Positions 17,643 through 26,067 of a DNA stretch of 64,000 nt are shown one piece after another. Where the stretch lies: NCBI GenBank assembly GCA_947175545.1, contig CAMWNI010000004.1, positions 1 through 64,000 on the forward strand. The letters are read 5' to 3'. Below the pieces are notes generated by a model. That model made no database searches. It was not told where the DNA came from and worked only from the letters and a program-made list of their open reading frames with translations. The stretch's first letter is position 1, and the number at the start of each line of letters is the position of its first letter. The translations under genes were made by a program, and so were the position numbers. The stretch comes from an uncultured Porphyromonadaceae bacterium. GTDB lineage: Bacteria > Bacteroidota > Bacteroidia > Bacteroidales > Muribaculaceae.

Positions 17643-17682
17643 AAACTGTTTTTTTGTTAGATTAGGGTTTTGATAACAAGAA

Positions 17683-19317
17683 TTATTTTGAGGGAATTTT
17701 TAGTCTTTGACCAATACGCAGAGAGCTATCTTTCAAGCCGTTTGCCTGACGGATTGCGTCGACACTGACGCCGTAACGCTTTGAGAGAGAATAAAGCGTG
17801 TCTCCCTTCGCAACCTTATGGATATGCGACTCCGGTGCGGCGGGAGCTTCGGGTCCGTCCGACGCCGACTCGAATTCGGGTTCAGCTTCGGCTGCAAGAA
17901 CGTCAGGCACGGTCGGCTCCTCGCCTTCGACGACAGCAGCGGCAGCGGCAGCCGATTCGGAAACCACGGCCGTTGCTTCGGACTGCTGCTGAGCCGGATC
18001 TTCGTAGATGACGTCAACCTGGCCCTGCTGCGACACATCTTCCTTGGGCTTCGGAGCCTCGCAGACTATGATCTTCAGTAGCTTTCCGCGGGCAATCTTG
18101 CTTGACTTCAAGCCGTTCCAAGAGCGGATTTCACGCTGCGTGACACCATATTTACGGGCAATTGAGGCGAGAGTCTCGCCGCGCTTAACCTTATGCCACT
18201 TGATGGTTTCGTCGGAGGTTCCGGCCGGACCGCCGACCTCAACAACCGAACGGGGCGCCAGGCGGCCGGATTCGGCAATGATGCTGTCTTCAAGCATCAG
18301 AAAGTTATAGACCATCTGCGAAGGAAGACGCAGGACATAGGGCTTGACGTCTCCGGGGATAATCTGGCGGCGGTACTGCGGATTCAGAACTTTCAGTTCG
18401 TCGACGGAAATATCAAGCACAGAGGCTATCGAACTGAAATATAGCCGATTATTAACATGAACAGTATCAGTCAGAATCGGGCGGCTTGCAAGCGAGGGAC
18501 TGATGCCGTGGTCGGCATAGTTAGTCATTGCATAAGTGGCACCGATGAAACCCGGGACATAGCCGCGCGTCTCGGCGGGCAGATAATAGTATATATCCCA
18601 GTAGTCCTTGGGGTTATCGGCCGTTGCTCCGGCGCGGGCAAGGGCCTTGTTGATGTTGCCGGGGCCGCAGTTGTAGGCTGCGATGGCAAGGCCCCAGTCA
18701 TGGTAAATTTCATAGAGCTGCCTGAGATAGCGGGCTGCCATCTGAGAGGAGACCAGGGGATCGCGACGCTCATCGACAAGAGTATTGATTTCCATACCGA
18801 GGCCCTTGGCCGTAGGGAGCATGAACTGCCAGAGGCCGGTTGCGCCGGCGCGGCTGACAGCGTCGGGATTCAACGCCGATTCAATGACAGGAAGATACTT
18901 AAGTTCATGGGGCAGTCCCTCGCGCTCAAGAGCTTCCTCGAAGATTGGCATATAGTAGAGGCTCATCCCAAGCATTGCCTCAACAAGCGAGCGTCGGCGG
19001 TTGACATAGAGGTCAATATGGTTCTTGACAACAGGATTGAACGGCATTTCTATTGTCGAGGGGATGGACTGAAGACGCTTGATCAGGGTTTCGTCGCTCA
19101 TGTCGCCGGCGTCAGAAGCACTTTCGCGCTCAAGGGCGGTATAGTTTTGCAGATACCAGTTTCGCTGCATCAGATGGACATCCGTCTGCGTCGACTCAGG
19201 GAAGACGATTGCAGTGTCCGTTATTTCATATTTCAGGTCGCGGATGTTGGCCGCTCCGCCTGAAAGAGGCAGAACAATCATCAGCGCCTGTATGGCATGT
19301 CGAAAGAAACTCTTCAT
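17683..19317 (-). CDS. Membrane-bound lytic murein transglycosylase D-like with two LysM domains
   Basis: A 544-residue periplasmic peptidoglycan hydrolase. The signal peptide is [20 protein letters not shown]. The SLT domain covers about 115-270, with catalytic Glu146 ([10 protein letters not shown]) and the family motifs GATGLWQFM and AAYNCGPGN. Two LysM peptidoglycan-binding domains follow at about 374-418 and 499-542, joined by an Ala/Glu-rich linker (420-498). The enzyme should cleave the MurNAc-GlcNAc bond to 1,6-anhydro products. The reading frame opens 14 codons earlier with GTG at 19359, but the ATG at 19317 gives the proper signal peptide and clears the upstream stop codon. It lies 23 bases after the DUF5683 gene in the parA-parB run, which may link division-site wall remodelling with chromosome partition. 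Confidence 0.92.
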   Translation of the reverse strand: MKSFFRHAIQALMIVLPLSGGAANIRDLKYEITDTAIVFPESTQTDVHLMQRNWYLQNYTALERESASDAGDMSDETLIKRLQSIPSTIEMPFNPVVKNHIDLYVNRRRSLVEAMLGMSLYYMPIFEEALEREGLPHELKYLPVIESALNPDAVSRAGATGLWQFMLPTAKGLGMEINTLVDERRDPLVSSQMAARYLRQLYEIYHDWGLAIAAYNCGPGNINKALARAGATADNPKDYWDIYYYLPAETRGYVPGFIGATYAMTNYADHGISPSLASRPILTDTVHVNNRLYFSSIASVLDISVDELKVLNPQYRRQIIPGDVKPYVLRLPSQMVYNFLMLEDSIIAESGRLAPRSVVEVGGPAGTSDETIKWHKVKRGETLASIARKYGVTQREIRSWNGLKSSKIARGKLLKIIVCEAPKPKEDVSQQGQVDVIYEDPAQQQSEATAVVSESAAAAAAVVEGEEPTVPDVLAAEAEPEFESASDGPEAPAAPESHIHKVAKGDTLYSLSKRYGVSVDAIRQANGLKDSSLRIGQRLKIPSK

Positions 19318-19340
19318 AAACAGTTGTGATATAGACAGAT

Positions 19341-20114
19341 TTAGAAGCATAGAGAACACTGCAAGCCAACCGAAGGCAACGGCGAGCGGGTTTCCTGAAT
19401 AATCACCGGCGACCAGTTGAGGCTCAGATCGGGAGTGATGTCAAAATGGGCAAGCGAGGCGTCGACGTATGCATCGACAATCGCCAACAGGTAAACGCCT
19501 ACCATGCCGATTATACAGAGGTCACGGTTGCGGCGGAAGTAATTTCGACGACTTTGGAAAACGCTCTCGAGCCACGACTTGCTCAGCGACGACTCACTGA
19601 CGCCGGGAGCGAAGAAGTCCATGTAACTCTTCGTGTCAGGGTCGTTGTCCATCAGGTCGCGATAAGCCTTCGTGTAGTCGCGAAGCATTGTGTTGTTCCA
19701 GTCTGTTGCGTAGGCCAGACCCATGTAGCCGCCAACGATTATAGGGAGTTTCCAATAGCGGCGGTTGTAGATCTGACCAAGACCCGGACAGAGTGCTGAC
19801 AGCCATACGGCGCGAACCGGGTCAGGATTGAATACGCGTACGCGCTCAGGAGCAGCCGCTATCAGCGAGTCGGTTTCAGCCGGTGAAAGCAAGTTCAGAG
19901 AGTCAACCTCATGGACCGTCGGTTCAGCGACAAAGCCGAGGTCGGCAGGCGTAACAAACAGAACCTCAGCCGAATCCGCAACCTCAATCACTTCAAGCTC
20001 AACAACTTCGGCCATGAGCGACACTCCGCCAGCCACAACGACCAGAGCTACAACCGCAAGGCGCTTGACTTCGTCCGCGAACTTCAAAACCGGTGTCAGC
20101 AATCCAAGGGTCAT
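19341..20114 (-). CDS. DUF5683 membrane protein
   Basis: A 257-residue protein of the Bacteroidetes DUF5683 family. A hydrophobic segment near residues 18-35 is followed by a Glu/Ala-rich stretch. The conserved core begins at [20 protein letters not shown] and continues with [19 protein letters not shown] second membrane segment lies near 200-220 ([20 protein letters not shown]). Function is unknown. Its ATG overlaps the parB stop codon (ATGA at 20111-20114), so translation is coupled to ParB. The parA-parB-DUF5683-MltD order is, from memory, common in this phylum. A role in envelope-associated steps of division is inference from context. Confidence 0.88.
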   Translation of the reverse strand: MTLGLLTPVLKFADEVKRLAVVALVVVAGGVSLMAEVVELEVIEVADSAEVLFVTPADLGFVAEPTVHEVDSLNLLSPAETDSLIAAAPERVRVFNPDPVRAVWLSALCPGLGQIYNRRYWKLPIIVGGYMGLAYATDWNNTMLRDYTKAYRDLMDNDPDTKSYMDFFAPGVSESSLSKSWLESVFQSRRNYFRRNRDLCIIGMVGVYLLAIVDAYVDASLAHFDITPDLSLNWSPVIIQETRSPLPSVGLQCSLCF

Positions 20115-21007
20115 TCCGGAGTAGCTTTCATCGAGTCGAACAAAACCAGAAGGCGTTCGAGTTCCTGATCATTAGCAAACGGGAACGTAATCTTTCCCTT
20201 GCCATCCTTATTGCATGTGAACTGAACGCGAGTATGAAACGCGGCGCTCAGATGGCGCTTCAGCTGCTCGAACTCGCCGGCGGCCTTTGTGCGTTCAGGT
20301 TTCGGCTGAATGGCCGAGCCTGTGGCCTCGGCTTCGCTATACGCCTTGGCAAGTTCTTCGACGCGACGGACCGACAGGCCCTGGTCAAGAATCTCACCGT
20401 AGAGTTTCAGTTGCAGTTTTGGATTATCGATGCTCAGAAGGGCGCGCGCATGACCCATGTCAAGACGCTTGTCGCGCAAGCCAAGCTGAACCTCGGCCGG
20501 AAGCTTCAGCAGGCGCAGGAAATTGGCGATTGTTGTGCGCTTCTTGCCAATGCGTTCGCTCAGGCGCTCCTGTGTCAGTTCGTACTGCTCCAGCAACTTC
20601 TTGAACGTCAGCGCTATTTCAATGGCATTAAGATCCTCGCGCTGAATGTTCTCAATGAGGGCCATCTCGGTCAGTTCGGCGTCGTTGGCCGTGCGTATAT
20701 AGGCCGGGACAGACGTCAGGCCCGCAATTGACGCTGCACGATAACGGCGCTCGCCCGCAATTATCTGATACTCGTCCGGTCCGACCTTTCGGAGCGACAA
20801 GGGCTGGATGATGCCCAGCTCGCGAATGGACGATGCCAGCTCCTCAAGCGCCTCGGGGTCGAAACTGCGACGCGGCTGATCCGGATTGGGCGAAATCGAA
20901 GAGAGCGGAATGTCATTGATGGCCGACGAACCGCGTGCCGGCACGTCGTCCATTGAAATCAGCGAGTCAAGACCGCGACCCAGGGCTTTGCGTTTAGGTA
21001 ATGACAT
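20111..21007 (-). CDS. parB: Chromosome-partitioning protein ParB
   Basis: A 298-residue CTP-dependent DNA clamp that loads on parS and works with ParA in chromosome segregation. The N-terminal ParA-interacting stretch (KALGRGLDSLI) is present. The CTPase boxes are clear: GERRYRA at 85-91 and ENIQRED at 119-125. The helix-turn-helix lies around TQERLSERIGKKRTTIANFL, and the C-terminal dimer domain begins near residue 245. It lies 9 bases after parA and overlaps the DUF5683 gene by 4. No convincing parS site was found inside the window. Confidence 0.96.
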   Translation of the reverse strand: MSLPKRKALGRGLDSLISMDDVPARGSSAINDIPLSSISPNPDQPRRSFDPEALEELASSIRELGIIQPLSLRKVGPDEYQIIAGERRYRAASIAGLTSVPAYIRTANDAELTEMALIENIQREDLNAIEIALTFKKLLEQYELTQERLSERIGKKRTTIANFLRLLKLPAEVQLGLRDKRLDMGHARALLSIDNPKLQLKLYGEILDQGLSVRRVEELAKAYSEAEATGSAIQPKPERTKAAGEFEQLKRHLSAAFHTRVQFTCNKDGKGKITFPFANDQELERLLVLFDSMKATPE

Positions 21008-21016
21008 GGCTTCCGA

Positions 21017-21787
21017 TTATTTTGTGGAGTGTTTCTTGATTATCTCGCGCGCAAGCTGCTGATGGCTCGTCGCTCCGCGGCTGGCGGGGTCATAGAGCAA
21101 CGCCGGGAGGCCATGGCTCGGAGCCTCACTCAAGCGGATGTTGCGCGGAATAACCGTGTCAAAAACCATATCGCCGAAGTGGCCTTTCAGCTCCTCATAG
21201 ATCTGATTGGCAAGACGCAGGCGTGCGTCGTACATCGTCAGCAGAAAGCCTTCGATTTCAAGATTCGGGTTGAGTTTCGACTTAATGATGCGGATTGTGT
21301 TCAGCAGTTTGGAGATGCCCTCGAGGGCAAAGTATTCCGCCTGGACGGGAATAATGACCGAGTTGGCAGCCGTCAACGCATTGACCGTGATCAGGCCAAG
21401 GGAGGGCGAGCAGTCAATCAATATGTAGTCATAGTCGCCGACAATCGGAGCCAACGCCCGCTTCAGGACCGATTCGCGGTCAGCCTTACCGACAAGTTCC
21501 AGCTCGGCGCCCGCCAGGTCAATGCGCGAGCCGAGAAGGTCAAGACCGTCAACACACGTTGCGACCTGAGATCCGCTGACGGGATAGTCGTCGACCAGAC
21601 ATTCATAAATCGAACCTGCCATCTTGCGCGGGTCAATGCCGTAGCCGCTCGTTGCATTGGCCTGAGGGTCGGCGTCGACAATCAACACCCTCTTCCCCTC
21701 GGCAGCAAGCGACGCCGCAAGGTTGATGGCAGTGGTCGTTTTGCCGACCCCTCCCTTTTGGTTAGCAATGGCTATGATTTTTCCCAT
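21017..21787 (-). CDS. parA: Chromosome-partitioning ATPase ParA (Soj)
   Basis: A 256-residue cytoplasmic ParA/MinD-type ATPase. The deviant Walker A motif KGGVGKTT is at residues 11-18, with the signature lysine Lys11. The switch region is VDADPQANAT and the Walker B region YILIDCSPSLG. There is no N-terminal helix-turn-helix, so it is a chromosomal type Ib-like ParA (Soj) rather than a plasmid type Ia form. It is the first gene of the parA-parB-DUF5683-MltD run, with a promoter at 21831-21862. The ATG at 21787 leaves no plausible upstream start. Confidence 0.96.
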   Translation of the reverse strand: MGKIIAIANQKGGVGKTTTAINLAASLAAEGKRVLIVDADPQANATSGYGIDPRKMAGSIYECLVDDYPVSGSQVATCVDGLDLLGSRIDLAGAELELVGKADRESVLKRALAPIVGDYDYILIDCSPSLGLITVNALTAANSVIIPVQAEYFALEGISKLLNTIRIIKSKLNPNLEIEGFLLTMYDARLRLANQIYEELKGHFGDMVFDTVIPRNIRLSEAPSHGLPALLYDPASRGATSHQQLAREIIKKHSTK

Positions 21788-21830
21788 ATTTATAAATGGC
21801 GTAATAAAAAAAGTCTGTACAGTTAAGCCG

Positions 21831-21862
21831 CAAATTTAAGCAATTTTTTCCAAAAACGCAAA
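21831..21862 (-). promoter_or_regulatory. Promoter of the parA-parB operon
   Basis: On the minus strand TAAATTTG (21831-21838) is preceded by TTTG (21859-21862) with a 20-base spacer. The leader is about 40 bases. Confidence 0.65.
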
Positions 21863-21897
21863 CCGTCACAGATTTGCCGCCGGTTTTCAGCCGTTTC

Positions 21898-22800
21898 TTA
21901 AATTTCAGGCAACACCCCCGGAGCAAGCCATTCGATTTCCGGGTCTCGCTTAAGCCATGTCAGCTGTTTTTTTGCATAAACCCGTGTGTTTTTCCCGATG
22001 CGCGCAATCGCCGTCGCGCGGTCCATTTCCCCGTCGAACATCGCAAACATCTCCTTCATTCCAACCGTATTGAGCGCGTTTTCACCTCTGAGCGGCAAAA
22101 GGGCGCGCGCCTCGGTCTCAAGTCCGTCGGCAACCATGCGTTCAACCCGACGGTTAATGCGCCCGAACAGTTCCTCACGGCTCCAGTCAATTGCAAACTT
22201 CCGGACCTCGAAGGGGCGCTCCTTTCGGCGCCCCGTGCGCAGGCGGCTAACCGGCTCTCCGCTCTCGCGGATAATCTCAAGAGCGTGGACAAGGCGGCGG
22301 TGGTTGCTCAGGTCGGCCTGGGCATAATAGTCCGGATCAAGACGTTTCAGCTCCTCGCGCACCGCGTCAATTCCCTCGCGGTTGAAAAATTCAAGCGTCT
22401 CGGCGCGAACGCGGTCTGAGATTGTCGGCAGCTCATCCAGGCCGCGCGTAAGGGCGTCGACATACATCATTGACCCGCCACAGACAATCACCCGCCACAG
22501 CCCCCGGCGCCCCATTTCGGCAATCAGCCGCATGGCATCTTCCTCGAACCGCGCGGCCGAATAATAGTCCGTAGGCTCCAGGAACTCAAGCAGATGATGC
22601 CTGATGCCGCGACGCTCCGCCTCGGTCGGGACGGCCGTACATACCGGCATATGACGATAGACCTGACGCGAATCCGCCGAGATTATCTCACACCCCAGGC
22701 GCTCGGCCATGTCAACAGCCAGCGCCGACTTACCCGACGCCGTCGGCCCCGTTATGACAATCACTTCCACAGGCTGATGGCTTATGGGAGAGGCGGACAT
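21898..22800 (-). CDS. miaA: tRNA dimethylallyltransferase MiaA
   Basis: A 300-residue enzyme that adds a dimethylallyl group to A37 of tRNAs reading UNN codons. The P-loop GPTASGKS is at residues 18-25, followed by ISADSRQVYRHM (the active-site Asp-Ser-Arg-Gln block) and the lid sequences that end in NTVGMKEMF and YAKKQLTWLKR. The frame continues one codon upstream to a TTG at 22803, but the ATG at 22800 is the better start. It lies 51 bases downstream of the cupin gene, on the same strand. Confidence 0.95.
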   Translation of the reverse strand: MSASPISHQPVEVIVITGPTASGKSALAVDMAERLGCEIISADSRQVYRHMPVCTAVPTEAERRGIRHHLLEFLEPTDYYSAARFEEDAMRLIAEMGRRGLWRVIVCGGSMMYVDALTRGLDELPTISDRVRAETLEFFNREGIDAVREELKRLDPDYYAQADLSNHRRLVHALEIIRESGEPVSRLRTGRRKERPFEVRKFAIDWSREELFGRINRRVERMVADGLETEARALLPLRGENALNTVGMKEMFAMFDGEMDRATAIARIGKNTRVYAKKQLTWLKRDPEIEWLAPGVLPEI

Positions 22801-22851
22801 CAATCCGCCCCTTCCTGAAAAATTTATTTGTGTTATTAATTCTGCATTTAC

Positions 22852-23280
22852 TCAATACTTGCTCCAGTCAACCCAGTTGCTTGACGGATAGCGCCATGAG
22901 TCAAGCAGGGCAACAGGCAGCTGCTTGTCGCTCCACACTTGCAGAATCGACCCCGGCTCCGTGGCCTTCAGACAGTTGGCATAACCGGCCGGGACACACA
23001 AAACCTCACTTTTCTGGTCCGAAATGTGGAAAATTTCCGGCGTCAGATCAGCCGACGGCTTCTCCCAGTCATCAGGCTGCACGAATGCCATCGTAAAACT
23101 GCCCTTAATACAGTGGAACCACTTGCGCTCATGCTGATGTCCGTGCCAACCGCGCACAACCGACGCATCAGGGTGATGAATCGTGTAAGTGCGTTCAACT
23201 CCTTCCAGATGAAAATCATTCAGCGACATAATGACGCCCCTGTGGTCGCGAAAAATCTCGCCCTCGATAACTGTTACCAT
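22852..23280 (-). CDS. WxcM/FdtA-like cupin, putative nucleotide-sugar isomerase
   Basis: A 142-residue RmlC-like cupin. Motifs of the FdtA/QdtA/WxcM group are visible: RGWHGHQHERKWFHCIKGSF (His residues of the cupin barrel) and VPAGYANCLKA. Characterised relatives are dTDP-4-dehydro-6-deoxyglucose 3,4- or 3,5-isomerases that feed surface-polysaccharide synthesis. The exact reaction cannot be assigned, and no other nucleotide-sugar gene lies nearby. It has its own promoter (23314-23345) and may carry miaA along as a second gene. Confidence 0.78.
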   Translation of the reverse strand: MVTVIEGEIFRDHRGVIMSLNDFHLEGVERTYTIHHPDASVVRGWHGHQHERKWFHCIKGSFTMAFVQPDDWEKPSADLTPEIFHISDQKSEVLCVPAGYANCLKATEPGSILQVWSDKQLPVALLDSWRYPSSNWVDWSKY

Positions 23281-23313
23281 AATCGTTTAAAAAACTTTTC
23301 GTTAATTTCTCGG

Positions 23314-23345
23314 CAAATTTAGCGAAATTCCGCCGTTTGTTCAAA
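23314..23345 (-). promoter_or_regulatory. Promoter of the cupin gene
   Basis: On the minus strand TAAATTTG (23314-23321) follows TTTG (23342-23345) after 20 bases. The leader is about 30 bases. Confidence 0.65.
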
Positions 23346-23378
23346 CCAATTTTAAAAAAATTAAGAACTTCCGGATGC

Positions 23379-24545
23379 TTATGCTGAGTGTATGCGTCCG
23401 AAAAATTTGTCGATGATGAGAGCAATGAAACCATCGCCGGTAACGTTGCAGGCGGTACCAAAGGAGTCCATGGCAATGTAGAGAGCTATCATCAGGGCCT
23501 GGTCGGCCTCACTGAAGCCAAGCATAGAGGCAAGCAACCCGAGCGAGGCCATGATTGCGCCGCCGGGAACACCGGGGGCGGCAACAATTGAGATTCCAAG
23601 CATACAACTGAAGCCTACAAACATCGGCGCTGTATAAGGAATACCCTGCATGAGCATCAACGCTACCGCGCAGGCCACAATCTTCATTGCAGAGCCTGAC
23701 ATGTGGATAGTGGCACACAATGGTATGACAAAGCCGGCAATCTCCTCGCTGACGCCCATTCTGACGGCCTGTCGGAGCGTCACGGGAATCGTGGCGGCCG
23801 ACGACTGAGTGCCGAGGGCCGTAAAATATGCCGGAAGCATTGTCCAAAGCAGTTTCAGCGGATTGCGGCGCACAAACAATGCGGCCACACAATATTGACC
23901 GATGAGTAACATCAAGCTCATTGCAAAGATTATCATAATTATCCTCGCAAAAGCGCCGAGCATGGTCGCAACCTGACCGCTGACGGTCATGTTCAGAAAT
24001 ATGCCGAATATATATAGCGGCAAGAGCGGAATAATCACATTGCGAATTGTCATAGTGACCACCTCCAGAAACTCGCCGAAGCCGCGCCTGAGTGCATTGC
24101 CCTTAATCGCAGACATGCAGATTCCAAGCATGAAGGCCAGCACCAGAGCGGTCATCACGGACATCAGCGGTGGCATCTCAATTGTGAAAAATGGCGCCAG
24201 GGCCGCATCAACAGGCACCTCTGACAGCGCACCGGGCTGAATCAGCCGCGGAAACAACGCATCGCTGACGCCGAAACTGATAAGGCCGGAAATGGTTGTG
24301 GCTCCATAGGCAAGCAGGGCTGTAACAATCAGAATCTTACCCGCGCCCTTGCCGATGTCTGCAATGGCCGGAGCAACAAATCCGAGAATAATCAGCGGAA
24401 TCAGAAACGACAGGAACTGCGAGAAAGTCGCATTGAACGTAATGAAAACGCGCCCGAGCCACTCAGGAAACAGAAATCCGGCTCCGATGCCCAGCGCAAT
24501 CGCCACCAAAATCCACACAAGCAGATTAACTTTCACCTTCTTCAT
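23379..24545 (-). CDS. Dicarboxylate/amino acid:cation symporter (DAACS/SDF family)
   Basis: A 388-residue inner-membrane transporter of the GltP/DctA fold that couples Na+ or H+ to dicarboxylate or amino-acid uptake. Eight or so membrane segments begin at MKKVKVNLLVWILVAIALG. Family motifs are visible: the serine-rich hairpin ALGTQSSAATIPVTL, the second hairpin AAPGVPGGAIMA, and the TM8 substrate/cation site DSFGTACNVTGD. The frame is open 57 codons further upstream, but that part runs through the promoter (24553-24560) and has no membrane-protein character, so the start at 24545 is preferred. Substrate cannot be fixed. Confidence 0.93.
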   Translation of the reverse strand: MKKVKVNLLVWILVAIALGIGAGFLFPEWLGRVFITFNATFSQFLSFLIPLIILGFVAPAIADIGKGAGKILIVTALLAYGATTISGLISFGVSDALFPRLIQPGALSEVPVDAALAPFFTIEMPPLMSVMTALVLAFMLGICMSAIKGNALRRGFGEFLEVVTMTIRNVIIPLLPLYIFGIFLNMTVSGQVATMLGAFARIIMIIFAMSLMLLIGQYCVAALFVRRNPLKLLWTMLPAYFTALGTQSSAATIPVTLRQAVRMGVSEEIAGFVIPLCATIHMSGSAMKIVACAVALMLMQGIPYTAPMFVGFSCMLGISIVAAPGVPGGAIMASLGLLASMLGFSEADQALMIALYIAMDSFGTACNVTGDGFIALIIDKFFGRIHSA

Positions 24546-24552
24546 AATTTCG

Positions 24553-24584
24553 CAAAGATAGGGAATAATCCGGTTAATTGCAAA
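24553..24584 (-). promoter_or_regulatory. Promoter of the symporter gene, very short leader
   Basis: On the minus strand TATCTTTG (24553-24560) follows TTTG (24581-24584) after 20 bases. The ATG is only 7 bases past the -7 box, so the transcript would be nearly leaderless. Confidence 0.7.
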
Positions 24585-24615
24585 AAGTGGAAATATAAGT
24601 GATGGCCGCGGCCGC

Positions 24616-24999
24616 CTAACGCCCGGCAGGAGCAGTGGCGACTTGTTTCGAGTCGCTTGCGGAAGAGAGGAGAATGGTGAGGAAGTAGCCGGCGAAGATT
24701 GCAGCGAGGACTCCAAGGGCTACGATTACCCACGGGAGAATTGCGCCTAAAACTTCGCCGAACAAAGCCGTTAAATAAGGAGTGGCAAATGTCAGCCCCG
24801 CTCCGGTCAGCACGCCGGCAATAGCTGCGATTATAATGGCGCGGCTGTTGCGGCGCCTCTCCGCACGACAGAATTCCCTGACTGTGTCAACGGTGTCCAT
24901 TTTCTGCTGGAGAGAGGCCATAAAATCAACTTCCGACTTTACAGCCTCAGGGCGAAAGCCGGCAAGCATTTCACGTATTTTCTGATCTTCTTCATTCAT
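24616..24999 (-). CDS. Small two-TM protein, likely partner of the adjacent ECF sigma factor
   Basis: A 127-residue protein not recognised as a named family. A charged N-terminal region (about 1-50, with FRPEAVKSEVDFMASLQQKM) is followed by two membrane helices at about 53-77 and 86-112 and a short hydrophilic tail. Its ATG overlaps the stop codon of the ECF sigma gene (ATGA at 24996-24999), so the two are translationally coupled. That arrangement and topology fit a membrane anti-sigma factor or sensor, but no zinc-binding anti-sigma motif (HxxxCxxC) is present, so the role is inferred from position only. Confidence 0.7.
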   Translation of the reverse strand: MNEEDQKIREMLAGFRPEAVKSEVDFMASLQQKMDTVDTVREFCRAERRRNSRAIIIAAIAGVLTGAGLTFATPYLTALFGEVLGAILPWVIVALGVLAAIFAGYFLTILLSSASDSKQVATAPAGR

Positions 25000-25472
25000 G
25001 GGTTAAGAAATTTGCGGAGGTGCTGGCGTCCGCGGTAAATATGTTGTTTGACAGCTTCCGGCGAGGTTGAAACAATCGAAGCCACTTCCTTGATTGAGTA
25101 ACCTTCGAGGTAGTAGAGTGCGACGGCTGTGCGCTCCGTGGCTCCGAGACGGTTCAACGCGTCATAGAGTTCCTGATAGCGGAACGCGGAATCAGCCTCA
25201 TCGTCGGCAGCAACGGCACATAAGGCGTCGTAATCATCAAGAATCCTCTGTGCGCGCTTGTTGTTCAGAAATGTTGTATAGGCAATCCGAAGGAGCCACG
25301 GACGGAACTTTTCTTCATTCTGAAGCGTATCGGACTGAATATAAGCCTTAAGCAGCGAGTCCTGAGCCAGATCGTCGGCAAGCTGTCGGTCGCCACAACA
25401 GAGGGCCGTCAGCAGTCGCCGAAGGTCCTCAAGGTTGCGGGTTATCAGTCTGATGAATTGTTCGCGATCCAC
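24996..25472 (-). CDS. ECF-family RNA polymerase sigma factor
   Basis: A 158-residue sigma-70 family protein of the ECF type, containing only regions 2 and 4. Region 2 shows ADDLAQDSLLKAY and FRPWLLRIAYTTFLNNKR. Region 4 shows the helix-turn-helix ALYYLEGYSIKEVASIVSTSPEAVKQHIYRGRQ. It should redirect RNA polymerase in response to an envelope or stress signal. It is the second gene of a three-gene set: a small DUF6249-like membrane protein 7 bases upstream, and the two-TM protein overlapping by 4 bases downstream. Confidence 0.93.
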   Translation of the reverse strand: MDREQFIRLITRNLEDLRRLLTALCCGDRQLADDLAQDSLLKAYIQSDTLQNEEKFRPWLLRIAYTTFLNNKRAQRILDDYDALCAVAADDEADSAFRYQELYDALNRLGATERTAVALYYLEGYSIKEVASIVSTSPEAVKQHIYRGRQHLRKFLNP

Positions 25473-25479
25473 GTCGGAA

Positions 25480-25905
25480 TTAGTCTTTAACGTTTTTACG
25501 AGTTACGAAATAGACAATCATAAAGGCAACTCCAATGCCAAGCAGGATTGAATTACACATAGAGAAGATGAGAAACATTTCATCGGAAAGCGCGTTCATA
25601 ACGAATCGGCCAATACATAAAACTACCTCCAGCATAATGCCGATTGTTAAACCCACGCACCCAACTGTCAGACGATTATTTAGACGTTCGCGAGGCGTGC
25701 GCGGCGCCTTGTGGGGCTTGGACATCGCGTTGGCAATCATGTTGGCGTCGATGTCCTTGCCGCTCTCGATGGCCTTGAGTAACACCTCCGTGCGCTTGGC
25801 TTCGCGAAAGCGCGCGGCATACACGGAAAGCCACACAATGGCAACCGGAAGAACAACACAGACCAAGATTGGAATCAAGTCCTGAATAATGTTGCAGAGA
25901 ATCAT
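25480..25905 (-). CDS. DUF6249-like membrane protein
   Basis: A 141-residue membrane protein. An N-terminal helix (about 9-30, LIPILVCVVLPVAIVWLSVY) is followed by a cytoplasmic, lysine-rich stretch with the pattern KRTEVLLKAIESGKDID, and then two further helices (about 80-100 and 115-135). The pattern of one helix plus an xLxxAIExGKDID segment recalls DUF6249 proteins, which, from memory, often travel with ECF sigma factors in Bacteroidetes. The stop codon is 7 bases before the sigma gene start. The precise function is unknown. Confidence 0.72.
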   Translation of the reverse strand: MILCNIIQDLIPILVCVVLPVAIVWLSVYAARFREAKRTEVLLKAIESGKDIDANMIANAMSKPHKAPRTPRERLNNRLTVGCVGLTIGIMLEVVLCIGRFVMNALSDEMFLIFSMCNSILLGIGVAFMIVYFVTRKNVKD

Positions 25906-25960
25906 AACAAATTGGAATTAATTAGTTAAACTTTTCATCTGATAGACACATCCCGCCTCA

Positions 25961-25968
25961 AAAAGGTA
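25961..25968 (-). promoter_or_regulatory. Possible promoter of the ECF sigma operon
   Basis: On the minus strand TACCTTTT lies inside GTTACCTTTTTGAGG, 55 bases before the first gene. It differs by one base from the usual -7 box and might instead be an ECF-dependent, self-regulated element. Confidence 0.3.
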
Positions 25969-26010
25969 ACACGAAAATGAAAAATTAATAATAAAACGCA
26001 ACATATTATT

Positions 26011-26049
26011 AAAAAAACCTCGGATTCAGTCGAAATCCGAGGTTTTTTA
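26011..26049. terminator. Terminator of the trigger factor gene, bidirectional shape
   Basis: AAAAAACCTCGGATT (26012-26026) pairs perfectly with AATCCGAGGTTTTTT (26034-26048). It lies just after the tig stop codon on the minus strand. Confidence 0.92.
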
Positions 26050-26067
26050 ATATGGTTGGATTAATGT

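Noticed and set aside
18457-19263. 268-codon plus-strand open frame opposite the lytic transglycosylase
   Set aside because: It is a shadow of the conserved minus-strand gene with no recognisable protein features.
24600-24616. GC-rich palindrome GGCCGCGGCC around the stop of the two-TM protein gene
   Set aside because: It is short, without a T tract on the minus strand, and partly coding. Not convincing as a terminator or operator.
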